Source of the DNA: Oscheius dolichura
Lineage: Eukaryota > Nematoda > Chromadorea > Rhabditida > Rhabditidae
Direction of reading: 5' to 3'
DNA: 64,000 bases
NCBI GenBank assembly: GCA_932521035.1
Contig: OW051497.1
Coordinates: 3,038,001-3,102,000 of the forward strand
Position 1 is the stretch's first letter. Every line of letters begins with the position of its first letter. A program made the translations under genes and the position numbers. The notes beneath the pieces were generated by a model. The model had not been told where the DNA came from. It searched no databases and saw nothing but the letters and a program-made list of their open reading frames with translations. Of this stretch, positions 1-11,658 are shown in pieces.

Positions 1-60
1 GCAAAAAATTTTGACTTCGGCGGGGATCGAACCCTCGACCTCTGGATCGTTGGCCCTCCG
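1..60 (-). other. tRNA-like 3' half (B-box) fragment
   Basis: On the minus strand this reads as a T-arm: a GGTTCGATCCC B-box, preceded by ATCCAGAGGTC as in an anticodon-stem/variable-loop junction, and followed by an acceptor-like CGAAGTC. No matching 5' acceptor strand (GACTTCG) lies upstream, and the anticodon stem does not fold cleanly. It is therefore a tRNA pseudogene or a tRNA-derived repeat rather than a working tRNA. A weak A-box-like stretch (GGTGCGCAATCG) lies about 60 nt upstream on the same strand. Confidence 0.4.
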
Positions 61-607
61 ACCAAAATTTGTTCTGAAAAACGATTGCGCACCAGCCTTG
101 TTAAATTGCGAATATCTCGGCACGGAATGGGCCAATTTGGTAACTCTAAAAAGAAAAGTTGTAAGTTACAACGAGATCTCTCGATCAACACTAAAATCGG
201 CGCCCTGTGACAAAATCTAGTTTTCACTTTGCGGTCCCTAGATAAGGGACCGTGCAGGCTTCCTTTCATTTCCTTTATTCACCTATCGATTCGGTTGAGG
301 TTGACGCTGATATTTTCCAGGAAACAACTGTCTAGCGTCACTAATATAATGTCATCGTGCGGCAGTCGTGACGAACTGTTCCAGACAATCGTGGAACATT
401 CCTAACAGCGGACACGGAACCAGTATCAATCACCCGTCTTCGTTCTGCTGTGTTTTCCCTCTTTACTTTTCCCTGGAAGCTTTTCCCCACGTTAGAAGAT
501 TTTAAATGAATTATGCAACCATTAATTTCCTATTGTTACCATTGGGTGCAAACCAAACCTTTTATTTCTCATCTCTCCTCCTATTCATATCATAACATCG
601 TTTACAG
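61..607. other. upstream region of first hydrolase gene
   Basis: No coding exon is recognised here. A short palindrome (GGTCCCTAGATAAGGGACC) lies near 232-250. A TTTACAG acceptor directly abuts the ATG at 608, so the 5' end of the first gene is either an upstream exon or a trans-splice site in this stretch. Confidence 0.4.
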
Positions 608-2340
608 ATGATCGCAAACAAGCCGAAAAGGACCAAAAAGCAGGTCGCCAAAAAGTAAACAGTTCAAATTTGCTTTTCCATAAAACCGTTCCAGGGTGGC
701 CAAGGTGTCTTGTTGTTGTGCTCTGTGGCCCATCCTGCTGGCTCCTGTGATCTCAACCGCTCTCATTTATTTCTTCCCCGAGCATTTGCAGCATCTTTTC
801 TTCTTAAATTTCCGTAAGTATTTTACTTTCTTTTTGAATTCAGCAATTGGCGGGATGAAATATAGATTCTAGTATTATTTTCTCATTTAGGAAGAATGCC
901 GTTGACGGATTATGAAAATGTAACCGCAAATGATGTTATATCTATTGGAAGGAGCTTTTATTTACCAGGAGAACAGGGGAAAATTGGCGTCTGGTGGGTT
1001 ATTTCCTTCGATTTATTTTATTTCCTACATCTAGGCACATGCTTCCAATGTCTCTAGCCAAGGAATACAAAGAAATGGATACAATACCATCAGACGATGA
1101 AATAGAAAACCTCATGGCTAAAGGAAACAACTCGATTGTTGTCTATGCCCACGGGAACTCATTCGATCGGACGATAAACCATCGATGCATGCTGTACAAC
1201 GTTTTAAATGAGATGGACTATCACGTTATAGCTTTCGATTACAGAGGTATGTCTTTTCCTATTCAATTGTTTTGACTACACACACACACTCACTGTCTGC
1301 AGCCGCCCTTGCACTTCAGTTGACCGCAGTGCTGTCAGTATTTGAGAGGGCGTTCTATTCGTCATGGTGATGATGCAGCCCTATTCTAATTTGAAAAGGT
1401 GTCGCCGCCGGCGACAGTCATCAGATGCCCGCACCTGTAAAAGGAACCTATATAGCGGGGATTGCTAATAGGGGTTGGGTCTAACCTAACGAGGTGCTGG
1501 CGAATGAAATTCAATTAATATCTACTACGAAATGTGCAGTTGAAAGCAAACGTGTGGATTCCAGGATACGGAGATTCAGACGGTTCCCCGACTGAAGAAG
1601 GAATCACCGCGGATGCCAGGGTGGTCTACGAATACGTCAGGAGTGTTGCCGGGCTAAATGTGGTCATCATATGGGGTCATTCTATGGGAACGGGGTAAGT
1701 TATTCTGTCTTTATTTTCTATATCTTCATGTTATTTAGTGTGTCTGCTCGTTTGGTTCGTGATCTTTCGTTAGAAGGTAATCCTCCCGACGGATTGGTAC
1801 TAGAGTCTGCGTTTAACAACCTTCACGATGTTGTGCTCAATCACCCTTTCAGTTTGGTATGGCCGTAAAGTGTATATTTTAGATTTCGTTATGTTTCAGC
1901 CGTTCCGCTACTTGCCAGACTGGGTTATTGAGAAGTTTATACTCGAGAGGTTCAGGAGCGTCGGCTTGACTATGGATACCGATCAGCGGATCAAACTGTA
2001 AGTGCTTCACATCGTAGCAGAAGATTTCCGTTTGGAAAGTTCTCTTTTAAAACAAACTGTTAATTTTCAGGATAACTTGCCCAATTCTAATCGCGCATGC
2101 TGCCGATGACCACGTGATACCGGCTTTCCTTGCCAGAAGACTTGTCGTAGGACCCTTCCATTCCTTTTTTTCCACTACTTACAGGCTGACGCTAAAACAA
2201 CTGACAGAGATGTAGAATATGTTGAGTTCGACGCGACTAGGCTCTTCGCTCACAAGAACATCTACCTTGCCGAGGAACTGCCCGGTCTCGTCCGCCGATT
2301 CATCGACAAATGCGGTATTCAGAAGCTGAAGAATATGTGA
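608..2340 (+). CDS. ABHD12-type alpha/beta hydrolase, copy 1
   Basis: A serine hydrolase of the ABHD12 family, whose known members are membrane-bound lysophosphatidylserine/monoacylglycerol lipases. About nine exons join cleanly. They give a basic N-terminus, one membrane segment (about residues 17-45, encoded near 695-813) and then the hydrolase fold. Seen in order are an oxyanion-side VVYAHGNS, FDYRGYGDSDG, the nucleophile elbow WGHSMGTG, LESAFNN, an acid-bearing AHAADDHVIP, and the final His in the motif FAHKNIYLAEELPGL. These match the Ser-Asp-His triad positions of ABHD12. The start is the ATG directly after a TTTACAG acceptor. The gene ends at 2340, with AATAAA at 2551-2556. A paralogue with the same exon plan follows 2.3 kb downstream. 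Family assignment is firm; the substrate is inferred. Confidence 0.9.
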
Positions 2341-4617
2341 GCTTGACAAAACGCTATACAGGTAGTCCATCCCAGTGTCACCTATTTTTGTACCTACAGT
2401 GAAATTCCTCCTAGTCTAAGATATTGTTGCTTTACCTAGAGATTGTCATTTAACCCCCTCCCCCTCCCCATGATCTTTCACTTCTTTTGAAATTTTATTT
2501 TTCAAACTACGCACATGATTTGGGGTCCTCCGATACTGGTCATATTTTCTAATAAATGAGATTAGATACGCTGTTCTATTTCTTGACGCCTCTCTTGTTA
2601 TCGCTTTCTAGAAATGATCTTCAGAGCTTTTAACCTGTAGCTTCTGTTTGGAAACAGCAGCAAGCTTTTTCATTTTCTGTCCCTTACTGGCTTTCACGCA
2701 AAACTCCTAAATTATTCAAACTTATATTCTGTGCTTACCGAAGTTGAGAGGATTCGGATTTCGATTGGACTTCTGAAGTGCAAAGAAGTTCCCTCGAACT
2801 TCCGGTGGACAGTAAACCTGCGCGTTTTAAGCAAACATCAATTAGAAAATAAGAGACGAGCTGTCTCTCCGCTCCTTTAAAAATCTACGCACTGGTCTCG
2901 CGAACTGCGTTTTATTTGTAACCAGCTGACTCATCGTCGATTTGATCTCGATTTTTGGTCTGGATGGCAAGTGATCAATGATATCTCGCAAGATCAATCA
3001 AGATAACCGGAAAACGTGACACTGTCGTCTATTAATAACTGTGATGCTGACCTCTATTTATCTCTTCGTCATCATTGTTCCTTTATCAATCTTGTGTATT
3101 CCGGCTCGGAACGGAGTTCTCGCTCTGCAGAATGGCCGTTCCCTCCGCGGAGACCCGCTTACTTATTGTTTCTCCTCCCTGTCGGCGCTCCATTTCGTTA
3201 ACGTTTCAATGATCCTTCCTCTTTCGAAATCCACGAAATATATAAATAGCGCTGAGCTGGATTTGGTTCGCCAAACCGCCACAGGTTTCTCATCGTCATA
3301 TGGAAACGACACTTCCGGTGAAGAGTGAAGAAGAGTGCGTAACTCAATCATTTGTTGGAGAGTCGAGCCACTCCGTAAACATTACCGTAATCTTTTTTTT
3401 ACTACCGACTCCATCACACTTTGGACAACTATGGAACGGTTGCAACAAACGACGGAAAACAGTATCAGCAGCCTGGCTCCAATTTTAGGTTTTATGTTTT
3501 TTCCCCAGATATACTGTATTACCATCGGTCAAGCGGACAGTAACCTAAGGCTCGGTGACCATAGCGTCTTTTACCCTCCTCGTTCCAGGCCAAAAATACA
3601 GACTATGGTGTTTAACGCACTAAGAAGCGGTAATATCGATTCTCCCCAACTTGACCAAAGTTGAAGTCGTAAAGTCTATCGACCATCGGATGGCACTGAC
3701 AATTGTTGATTGACGGAAGTGGGGGGATTGACCGGTGATAGTTCGGATGGCCGGCGGTTGACCGGTGAATAGATGGAGATTAGGGCTCACTTTCTTTTTC
3801 ATAATCTCTGCTGCAGTTCACATTTCTTCGGCTTCCGGCCGCAATGGATGTGCCAGTTAAGAGACAAGGTATAGTGTTACGATCCAAAGCTACATTTACG
3901 CGCTTTCCCATGAAGTTTCGCCCCTTGATGCAGCAGGTGTAGAATTGATGTTATGCGAGTCTCTTAGTTCATCGTTGAAAGTACGACTGCTCTCTTCAAA
4001 GAAATGCTGGCGAACGCGTTGGAAAAGATCTAGGCGTTACGGTAGCAGGGCGTTTCGCAACAGCAGCCGACTTCCGACAAAAGAAGGGCCAACCGCTTCG
4101 TAGCCTAACAACCACCACAACTTCTATCCACACTTTGCTACGACGGTACCACTTGGGTGCATTGTTTATTCCGATGTTTCCATTAGGTGCCGCCAAATTT
4201 GGAAACTGTCCTCCACAAGATCCCGCCCTTTCCTTGCAATCACCCGACCATTTCCGCTGTAGGCGTTATGTTGTTCTTCTTGTTTCTTCGTCATCCTCCT
4301 AATACTCGTCTTGCCCACTTCCGGTGTGTGGACTCAGATGAACTTCTTTTTGTTGGGGGTGCCCCCTATATTTGTGCCTGCCTTGTACAGTGCCCACTCT
4401 TGGGGACCCGCCTCCCTCTTCTTCGGTCTACCCTATCGTCTTTTAAAGTTTCTAATCAATCTAAGGAAACACGCTGCTTCTATTTTTGGCGTGTTGTGTA
4501 AACGTGATCTTTCATTCCACTCCTTATCATTCTTGTCTGAGGGGTGACCTTCCGGTCTTAAACTTGGGTGTCCCCTCTTGACCACTGTGATAACATTCAA
4601 CAACTCTTACAATAACA
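2341..4617. other. intergenic region between the hydrolase copies
   Basis: Contains the 3' UTR of copy 1 (AATAAA at 2551) and about 2 kb upstream of copy 2. The overlapping short ORFs around 3000-3700 show no recognisable domain or consistent splice structure. A short near-repeat (TTGACCGGTGA, twice) lies near 3728-3768. Nothing else is recognised. Confidence 0.4.
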
Positions 4618-6387
4618 ATGCAGATGGATCAAAAACTAGAACTGCTCTCCGAAAATCCAAAATGGACGCAAAAGCGGCCGATCATCAGAAAGTAACCGCC
4701 TCAAAGATGTTGGAACAACTCTTTTTAGAGCAGCTATCATATCCTGCTGCTGTGTCCTTGTAACGATCCTTCTGGCATTTGCAACCTTAGCGATCCTCAT
4801 CTACTCCTTCCCTCAATATTCGCAGTATCTCGTCTTCCAGCACTTCAGTAAGTCCTCATTTCTTTACCAACTTATTCTAATCTCAGGAAGGGTACCACAC
4901 GCTAACTATAAGAATCTTACGGCAGACGGTGTCACATCTATTGGCCGCAACTTCTATCTAAAAGGAGAGCAAGGAAAAATTGGCGTCTGGTAGGTTATCT
5001 CCACAAATTGGCTTATTTTCCACTTTTAGGCACATGCTCCCAATGCGCTTGACCGAGAAGTATCAAGAGATGGAGACAGTACCGACAGATGAGGAAATAG
5101 AAGCCCAGATAGCAATAGACAACGATCCTATCGTAATCTACGCTCACGGTATCTCATGGGATCGTACGGTAGACCATCGTCGTATGCTGTACAACGTCTT
5201 AACCGACATGGACTATCATGTGATCGCTTTCGATTATCGTGGTATGCAGAGACCAAAGAACCGCAACAGATGAGATGATTACAGGATACGGAGACTCGGA
5301 CGGTTCTCCAAGTGAGCTAGGAGTAACAGCCGACGCTAAAGTGGTCTACGAATATGTCAGAAGTGTGGCTGGGAATAACGTTGTCATCGTTTGGGGGCAT
5401 TCCATGGGAACTGGGTGAGTATTTGATTTAATCAACTATTTTCTATAGAAACAGCCGGAAGCAAACGTGTTTACAGTATTTCCACCCGTCTGGTTCGCGA
5501 TCTCTCGATGGAAGGAAACCCTCCCGATGGATTGGTTCTAGAGTCCGCTTTCAATAACCTGCATGATCTTCTTTACAATCATCCTTTTGCCTTTGTAAGT
5601 CTAATCGAGTTCCCTGCATAGTTACTTTTCCAGTTATTCCGTCTCATGCCCGAATGGGTAATCGACCGGGTAGTTATTGACAGACTTAAGACTGTAGGCT
5701 TTACCATGGAGTCGGACAAACGGATCAGAATGTGAGTAATTCTCGACAAGATATTTAATTTTTAACAAGACTTAAAAATAGTTGTGTCGCGCTGAGATTG
5801 GGTCTATCAAGGGATGCCTCTCTAATATCCCTTAAAAGTTGGAACAATTAGGAAAACAAGACTTTTTATAGCGTCTAAAAACTCAGAGAAAATAAGAAAA
5901 GGCGAGCTCCCGTTAATTAAAAAGAGCAAGTTGAGCGTCTCGCAGCGATTCCCCTCCGGCATCACGCTGCCATTCTATAACCACTGTGACATAAGGCGGC
6001 ATATGGGACAAGCCGAGATGATTGCGCTTGGGAATTTGATATAAAGGAAACTGTATACATTTCACTAACTCTTTAAAATATGTTCAATAAAAACTTGTTT
6101 TATCTTTCCAGAATCACCTGTCCAATTCTTATCGCACACGCTGCTGATGACCATATTATCCCAGCTGACCTCTCTAGGAAACTTGTGGTATGATTCACGT
6201 TTCCGGTTTCCTACTTTCTATAATTTAGAAAGTAGCCAAGAGAGCCAGCCGGGATGTGAAGTACGTGGAGTTCGATGCGACCAGAAACTTCCGTCACAAG
6301 TTCATCTACCTGGCTGAGGAACTGCCCGGTCTCGTCCGTCGATTCATCCACAAATGCACAACAAAGAAGGGGCTCAAAGGGGGATAG
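4618..6387 (+). CDS. ABHD12-type alpha/beta hydrolase, copy 2
   Basis: A paralogue of the gene at 608-2340 with the same intron positions. The start at 4618 is chosen because its frame (MQMDQKLELLSENPKW) joins the next exon in phase: AA before the donor at 4690, A after the CTTTTTAG acceptor. That exon encodes a strong membrane segment containing CCCVLVTILLAFATL. The hydrolase core repeats the copy-1 motifs: VIYAHGIS, FDYRGYGDSDG, WGHSMGTG (nucleophile), AHAADDHIIP (acid) and FRHKFIYLAEELPGL (His). The catalytic residues are all present, so the copy looks functional. The intron before the ITCPILIAHA exon is about 380 nt, against about 70 nt in copy 1. AATAAA is at 6584-6589. Its 3' end meets the convergent gene ending at 6602. 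Confidence 0.88.
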
Positions 6388-6583
6388 AAACGGCTTTTCT
6401 GTTACTGGTTGGGTCGTTTCTTTTTTGTTTGTACAGGGAAATTCAACCTAGTTCCAAGTGTCGCATAGAAACTAACAGGTTTTATGTTTACGTTGCCAAT
6501 CATACCCCATGATCTTTCATTTACTTTACCATTATCACTTAGATACCAATTGGGGTTCACTGACACGGGTCAATACTCTTTTA

Positions 6584-6600
6584 AATAAATGTTGTTTATT
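6584..6600. terminator. back-to-back polyadenylation signals of convergent genes
   Basis: The + strand AATAAA at 6584-6589 serves the hydrolase gene ending at 6387. The - strand AATAAA (TTTATT at 6595-6600) follows the TGA at 6602 of the convergent membrane-protein gene. The two mRNAs should overlap at their 3' ends. Confidence 0.6.
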
Positions 6601-6601
6601 C

Positions 6602-7298
6602 TCAGACACTTGTCTCGGTTTCGCTTCCTAAGATCTTTTCCAGTATGTCGTCTTCCTTCCGTTCACTTTCACCGTTCTCATCCAAAATTGTAACAATTGG
6701 CGTATGATGAGCGCAACGGGTATGATAGAGACGCTTGTTTGTCCAGTTGATTAATAAGGCCAGGTTAATCCAGGACATGGGTAGGAGGAATTCGCACGTC
6801 AGGAAGATCTGAAGTACAGAATGCCATTATCAACATCACGTTCACTTTATCTTTAGTAGTTGCTTGCAGGACTGCGTCTAGATTGTCGGTATAGCGGAAG
6901 ATCCAAATGAATAATCTGGGGCACTATATATATTTACTAGGCAGTTGTACCTGCTTGTTATCAAAAACAATTGAGTCGAAATACAGGGAATAGTGTAGTA
7001 GGGCTCTGCAATCCATATTGAGCCTCCCAAGCCGATGTAGCAAGTAAAGAAGTCAGCAAATATCCTCAAAACAAAGTAGTAATGGTCGATATGACAGTAT
7101 ATTTTGTAAAGATGCCAAGCAGAATGAGAAAAGTTGGGAGAGTCACTAAAACAGAGTTCACTACAGCATACCGTAATCTTACTTCATAAGAGCTGTCCAA
7201 TGCCCTATTTCTAACAAACACATGAAACCATAATAAATTCGGGTGACTACAGTTTGATTGAACAATGCTATTCCTTCCCAACTTCTTCTTCTTTTCAT
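6602..7298 (-). CDS. four-pass membrane protein, family member B
   Basis: Four exons join in phase. The first starts at the ATG at 7298 (MKRRRSWEGIALFNQT), about 13 nt after a TTTTCAG acceptor. The product has four hydrophobic segments: GFMCLLEIGHWTALM, YFVLRIFADFFTCYIGLGG, the TIPCISTQLFLI region running into LFIWIFRY, and IFLTCEFLLPMSWINLALLI. The tail is short, acidic and polar, ending GSETETSV. Intron positions and phases match the neighbour at 7513-8196, and residues align along the whole length (CHIDHYYFVLRIFADFF against ESFDLYYLVARMFSDIF). The family is not recognised; the topology suggests a LAPTM/tetraspan-like small membrane protein. Function unknown. Confidence 0.65.
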
Positions 7299-7512
7299 AC
7301 AACAATAGAGGCTGAAAATAGTTCCAGAAGAAAAACTACCGCTTTCGGTAGAAGGCAAACAGAAAACACGTCGGCCAGGTTGTTATTCCTAGGAACAGAG
7401 GTATCGGATAATTTCCTCTACATCCGTCCAAACCCAAGCCCCTCACCCGCTGCTGCCCTTTCGCCGTACTAATCTCAAACTTTATTTACCAAATAACATC
7501 AGAACAAGGGGG

Positions 7513-8196
7513 TTAAGCTATCTCAATTTGTACGCTCTCATCATTGTCGTCATTTTTCACCGTAAGGACTATAATTGGGGGATGGGCGTAGCCGTGGAGC
7601 TGCTCGTAGGAACGGAGTCGTTTCGTCGTTCGGACGATGAGGATGGATAGGAGAACCCAGACGAGAGGAATGGCAAACTCACAAACAACAAAGATCTGCA
7701 ATACCTTATAAACTTATACCCAAACAAAGATTTTACCTTGTCTTCACTAGTAGCTTTTACAGCTTCCAACCCACGGTTAAAACTTCGAGCAGCCCAAACA
7801 ACGGCTCTAAGGAACACTATAACGGTAAGGAGAACAATCCTCACCTAATAATTAAAAAGAGCAGCTGAATTGTGGTACAGGGCAACGTCAGCAAAGGCTT
7901 CCTAGTCCACATGGCTGCTCCTAATCCCAGGACACATGTGAAAATGTCAGAGAACATCCTCGCCACTAGGTAGTAGAGGTCAAATGACTCAAACTTCTTA
8001 TAGAAGCGCCAAGAATTCGGATTTGTTGATGAGTCATCCCTGAAGGATTTCATTTCCTTTTGAGAAACAGAAGAAGTTACCGCAGGAGATATGCCCAATG
8101 GATGATGTCTACAAGACAGAGAAGAATGAACAATCCTTTGAGAATGTAGAATTGACGCGGAGGATTGAATGCCCTCCATCGTGCCGAATTATCCAT
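7513..8196 (-). CDS. four-pass membrane protein, family member A
   Basis: Starts at 8196 (MDNSARWRAFNPPRQF), 12 nt after a CCTTCAG acceptor, and runs through four exons to a TAA at 7513. Hydrophobic segments are YILKGLFILLCLVDIIHWAY, LVARMFSDIFTCVLGLGAAMW, LPCTTIQLLFLIIRAVVWAA and IFVVCEFAIPLVWVLLSILIV. The charged stretch NRGLEAVKATSEDK lies between segments 3 and 4, and the C-terminus is acidic. The introns are 40-45 nt, and each donor/acceptor choice was fixed by alignment with the paralogue at 6602-7298, which has the same exon joints. No known domain is recognised. The two genes are head-to-tail and clearly a tandem duplication. Confidence 0.65.
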
Positions 8197-8640
8197 TTGA
8201 TTATTTCTCTGAAGGCTTGTATTGGATCTCCCCGAGTGATAGAAAGTCCACCTGGTTTTCGGCAGGCGTGTTGGGGCGAGTGTTGTTACCGGAACGGACA
8301 ATGGATAGGGTTCTCGGGGAATTTGTGTTCATACTGGGATCCGTCGGCTAAATGTTATTCTCATCTTAACGGCAAATAGACGGTTTTGTCGTCCCCTGGG
8401 GATGTCATAATCTACCAGGAAGCCTTATCCCAACTAAGAGTGCATTAGATCGTCTAATCTTACAAATTGGAAGTCATCGTCCGAATCCGAAGAGTAGGAA
8501 TCGAATCGGAGTAGCATAGAACAAGGAGCTTTTTGAATGTCCAGGGCAGTGGGAAATGAATTACATTAACCCTTGAACATTGCCAGATTATAAAAACCCA
8601 AAGCGGTGATTTGCCTAATAAATGCAATGCGGAAAAGAAA

Positions 8641-9016
8641 TTAAAGGCATCTACGTAGAGACAGGATGTGGGCCTGACATTGAAGAAAAATAAGAAACTT
8701 TACAGTGACTCACTTCTGCAGGAGGCTGAGGACTTGTTGGAGGAGCAGCTGGACTGACCACCTCGCCGTTGACTTTCAGCTCGAGGGTGTTCTTCCTAGA
8801 GCGGCCTTCTTTAAACTGTAGGTCGATGGTATTCCTTCGAGAACCGTCGTTGTCTCTCAGCTAGACAGACTGCTTTGTACTCGAGGGATGAATAGCACGT
8901 ACCACCTGGACATCAACAGTATTGCCTCGAGCACCGGCGTCGCCGCCGCCTCCTTGGCGCAGGACGACTCTCCTGGATTTACCAATTGTGCCGCTAAGCT
9001 GAAAGATGGAAGACAT
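8641..9016 (-). CDS. small protein with repeated basic RR/RKNT motifs
   Basis: Tentative three-exon model: MSSIFQLSGTIGKSRRV..., a 45-nt intron (GTGGTACGT...TCTGTCTAG), an exon with SRRNTIDLQF and SRKNTLELKVNG, then EAHILSLRRCL to a TAA at 8641. Three related segments recur: ARGNTVDVQ, SRRNTIDLQ and SRKNTLELK. Arg-x-x-Thr sites of this kind suit basophilic kinases. A Gly-rich run and a Pro-rich stretch (SPAAPPTSPQPPAE) flank them. No family is recognised and the start is uncertain. An upstream ATG at 9084 encodes a signal-peptide-like stretch but is out of frame with the repeats. Confidence 0.4.
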
Positions 9017-10202
9017 GTCAATTGTTGAGATAATGCGATTAGGCAAAGGAGAGTTGTACTTGAAGTTTGGAGAATTGCTAGCATATGTTGTCGTGTGTCC
9101 TCTGTTCCCTTTAAAGGGTGTTTACTGGAGGATGCAACATTTCTGAAGGGTTATTTCCCACAGATAGTGAATAAAAAAGAGGGAATATACGACGTTTCAC
9201 AGAACAGAGCTACGGATAAACACGGCATTTCTCCTGCCAATAATCCGAAGACAGGATTATCTTCGTAATGCGGGGCAGTTCTCGTTGGATTCCCTAATCC
9301 AAGAAGCCGTGATGAGCCGTAAGATCTCAGGGGCCAGGGAAGGGCATACTCTGTCCTATGTCCTATTTCCAGAAGAGGTATCTTCAATAGGCGGGAGTCA
9401 TTTTTGCATGAAATCATATAAAAAGCAACAGTTGATTGAAGATGCAGATGAGCAAAGCTTATCGGAAGCCCGTATAACATCCTTCTATTTCCGTTGTTAA
9501 TACGGAGCAGCCGGGGTGGTGTCGCCTAGGATAACACTCAAAGGGTGCGCATTTATATTCAGGAACAAGGGATGATGAAGGACTAATTACATAAGTGACA
9601 AAGCAGGAGACTATGCAGATGACTTGAGCCGATCAATGGGGCTCTCAGCTGCCCCACGGATTATTGGGGATCAAATGAGATGCTTGAATGAAATGCCGAC
9701 AGATTTACTCGTGTCTAGTAACAGATTGACGGGGATTCAAAGAGAGACAAACAACGGAGGCGTTTGATGTCCCGACTTAAAAACTAAACGAGATTGATGC
9801 TCGGAATAACATTACCATATATTCTCGCAAAGGTTTATGCAGCCAGTAAAAAACCAAGGAAGGTCGTCTGCTGCAAACATCCTTGTACCTTTTCTATGAT
9901 TCTTTGGGCTTCCGGTCGAATGGGATGACGCGTTTTTTGTCCGAGATTTCCGTTCCTATTTTCCCTATTAAAACTGGCAATCCCTATAACCCAACGCGTA
10001 GTAATCCGATTTTCTGACCGGTGTTCAGTTATAAAACAAAATAAATTATTATTACATTATTATAATAAACGCAATCTCGTGATGGGGTTATAGCTTTCTA
10101 CCTTTATTCAAAACCGTGACCACAAGCAAAACAACATTAGAAAACCTTAAAATTACTAAGAATTAGAAAACGTTGAAAATCCTAAAACCACAAAATTTTA
10201 AA
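9017..10202. other. intergenic region
   Basis: An open minus-strand frame at 9151-9480 has no recognisable domain and no convincing splice partners. From about 10020 the sequence is AT-rich and is probably the 3' UTR of the minus-strand chemoreceptor. Nothing else can be supported. Confidence 0.4.
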
Positions 10203-11658
10203 TCACTTTGGATTTTTGTTTAGGGAGTTAACTGAGTTGGACTTCCGTTGGATCCGCTGACTTTGATCACGTTGATCTTGTTCTTCCTGAACCTTAGGAG
10301 ACGAATTATCTGCTGGCGGAGCTGAAATACTTTTATAAGTTTGAAAAGGAAGGGCGAATACCTCGGGGAACATGCAAATCATGGAGATGGGGAGTGACCA
10401 AACGCTGTACTCGTAGCCGGTGTTGACCAAGAAATAAAAGGTGTCAGTTTGGACAAAGTCAACGGTCCAGAGTCTCCAGTAGACTTCTTCCGCAGCCTCG
10501 ACGAAACACATCACAAAGAGTCCGATGGTCGACACACAGGCAACAATTACAGAACGTCTCACTTGCGGTTTCATGTGATCATTTCCAAAAACCTAAATTT
10601 TTTAGTTTGATCCCTGCTTGGCATCAAAGACCAACATGAGAGACGAAGACCTTTATCACGATGATCATGTATGACAGATAGGTAGTAATTAGACTACTGA
10701 CGCCCACGACAATTGATACCCAGATGGAAAAAGTCGTGAACCCCTTTTCTTCAAGGTTGTAGACTGTTCGTTCTGAAGTCAATCATATCACCTTCGTACG
10801 AAACGAGTCAAGCTTACGGGGGGAATCTATTGGATGGTAGACCGTTAAGTGAAGAGGCCAAATGACTGGCAGACGGACTCCGATGAAGATTATCCAAATT
10901 GCATAGCAGGAGATGGTGACCATAGCATTGTTTTTCTTCAGATACAATACACCAAGAGGTGTGTGAAGTCTTACCTTATGGAAAGCCATGGGAGCAAGTA
11001 CAGCTGCTAGGCGGTTCAAAGCAATAATGGCCAGGAGGCCTTGCATAACCCATTTGAGGGAATATCCACGGTTGGTTGAAATAATTCCAACTGAACAGTT
11101 TCTTATTTCTACTACGTTACTTTAACTACCGAGCCAGTTTAGAGTAGAATGATCGTCCAGAAACTCGCGCACGGGAGGATAGTTAGAGGGCATGGTAACA
11201 ATAACTTTGATGACGGAGATTATAATGTGACAGACAGCTGTAATATGTTAACATACCCCAGAAGCAATAGAACTTATGTTTATATTGGCTTCGAAAGTAT
11301 TTCCTACACTTACGAATAAAGTTCCCTAAAATATTGTGAAAACATTTCGGTGTTTGATCTACTTTTTTCATAGATACTAAGAAGACCTTATGAAATAGTA
11401 ACTCTTTTTCGTTTTACTGTAAACATCTATACAGTAATCTATCTGATAAATCACGACAAATCCGACAAAAACAAGGTTCAAAAATTGATGTCTTAGTTTT
11501 TCAAAACTTCGGAATGACTTACACAGATGCATGATGATGGCATAGAATCCTCGGGAGAAGTACTTCTTGATCTTACACATGGCTGCCATGAGTAAAACGT
11601 GAAGAGGAACAGAAAGGATAGAGAGAATAGAGACTACGAAGTCCCAAGTGATGTCCAT
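10203..11658 (-). CDS. nematode serpentine 7TM chemoreceptor (srv/srg-like)
   Basis: A G-protein-coupled receptor of the nematode-specific chemosensory superfamily, expected in ciliated sensory neurons. Exons on the minus strand give TM1 (VVSILSILSVPLHVLLMAA, then KIKKYFSRGFYAI), TM2 and its loop in short exons, the TM3 signature QGLLAIIALNRLAAVLAPM, TM4 (MVTISCYAIWIIFIGVRLP), TM5 (FSIWVSIVVGVSSLITTYL, then SYMIIVIK), TM6 (VRRSVIVACVSTIGLFVMCF) and TM7 (YSVWSLPISMICMFPEVFAL). The tail is hydrophilic. The ALNRLAAVLAP segment resembles the TM3 end of Srv/Srg receptors. Exon joins between 11183 and 11480 are the least certain part. The start at 11658 is the only ATG that opens directly into TM1. 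Confidence 0.75.
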
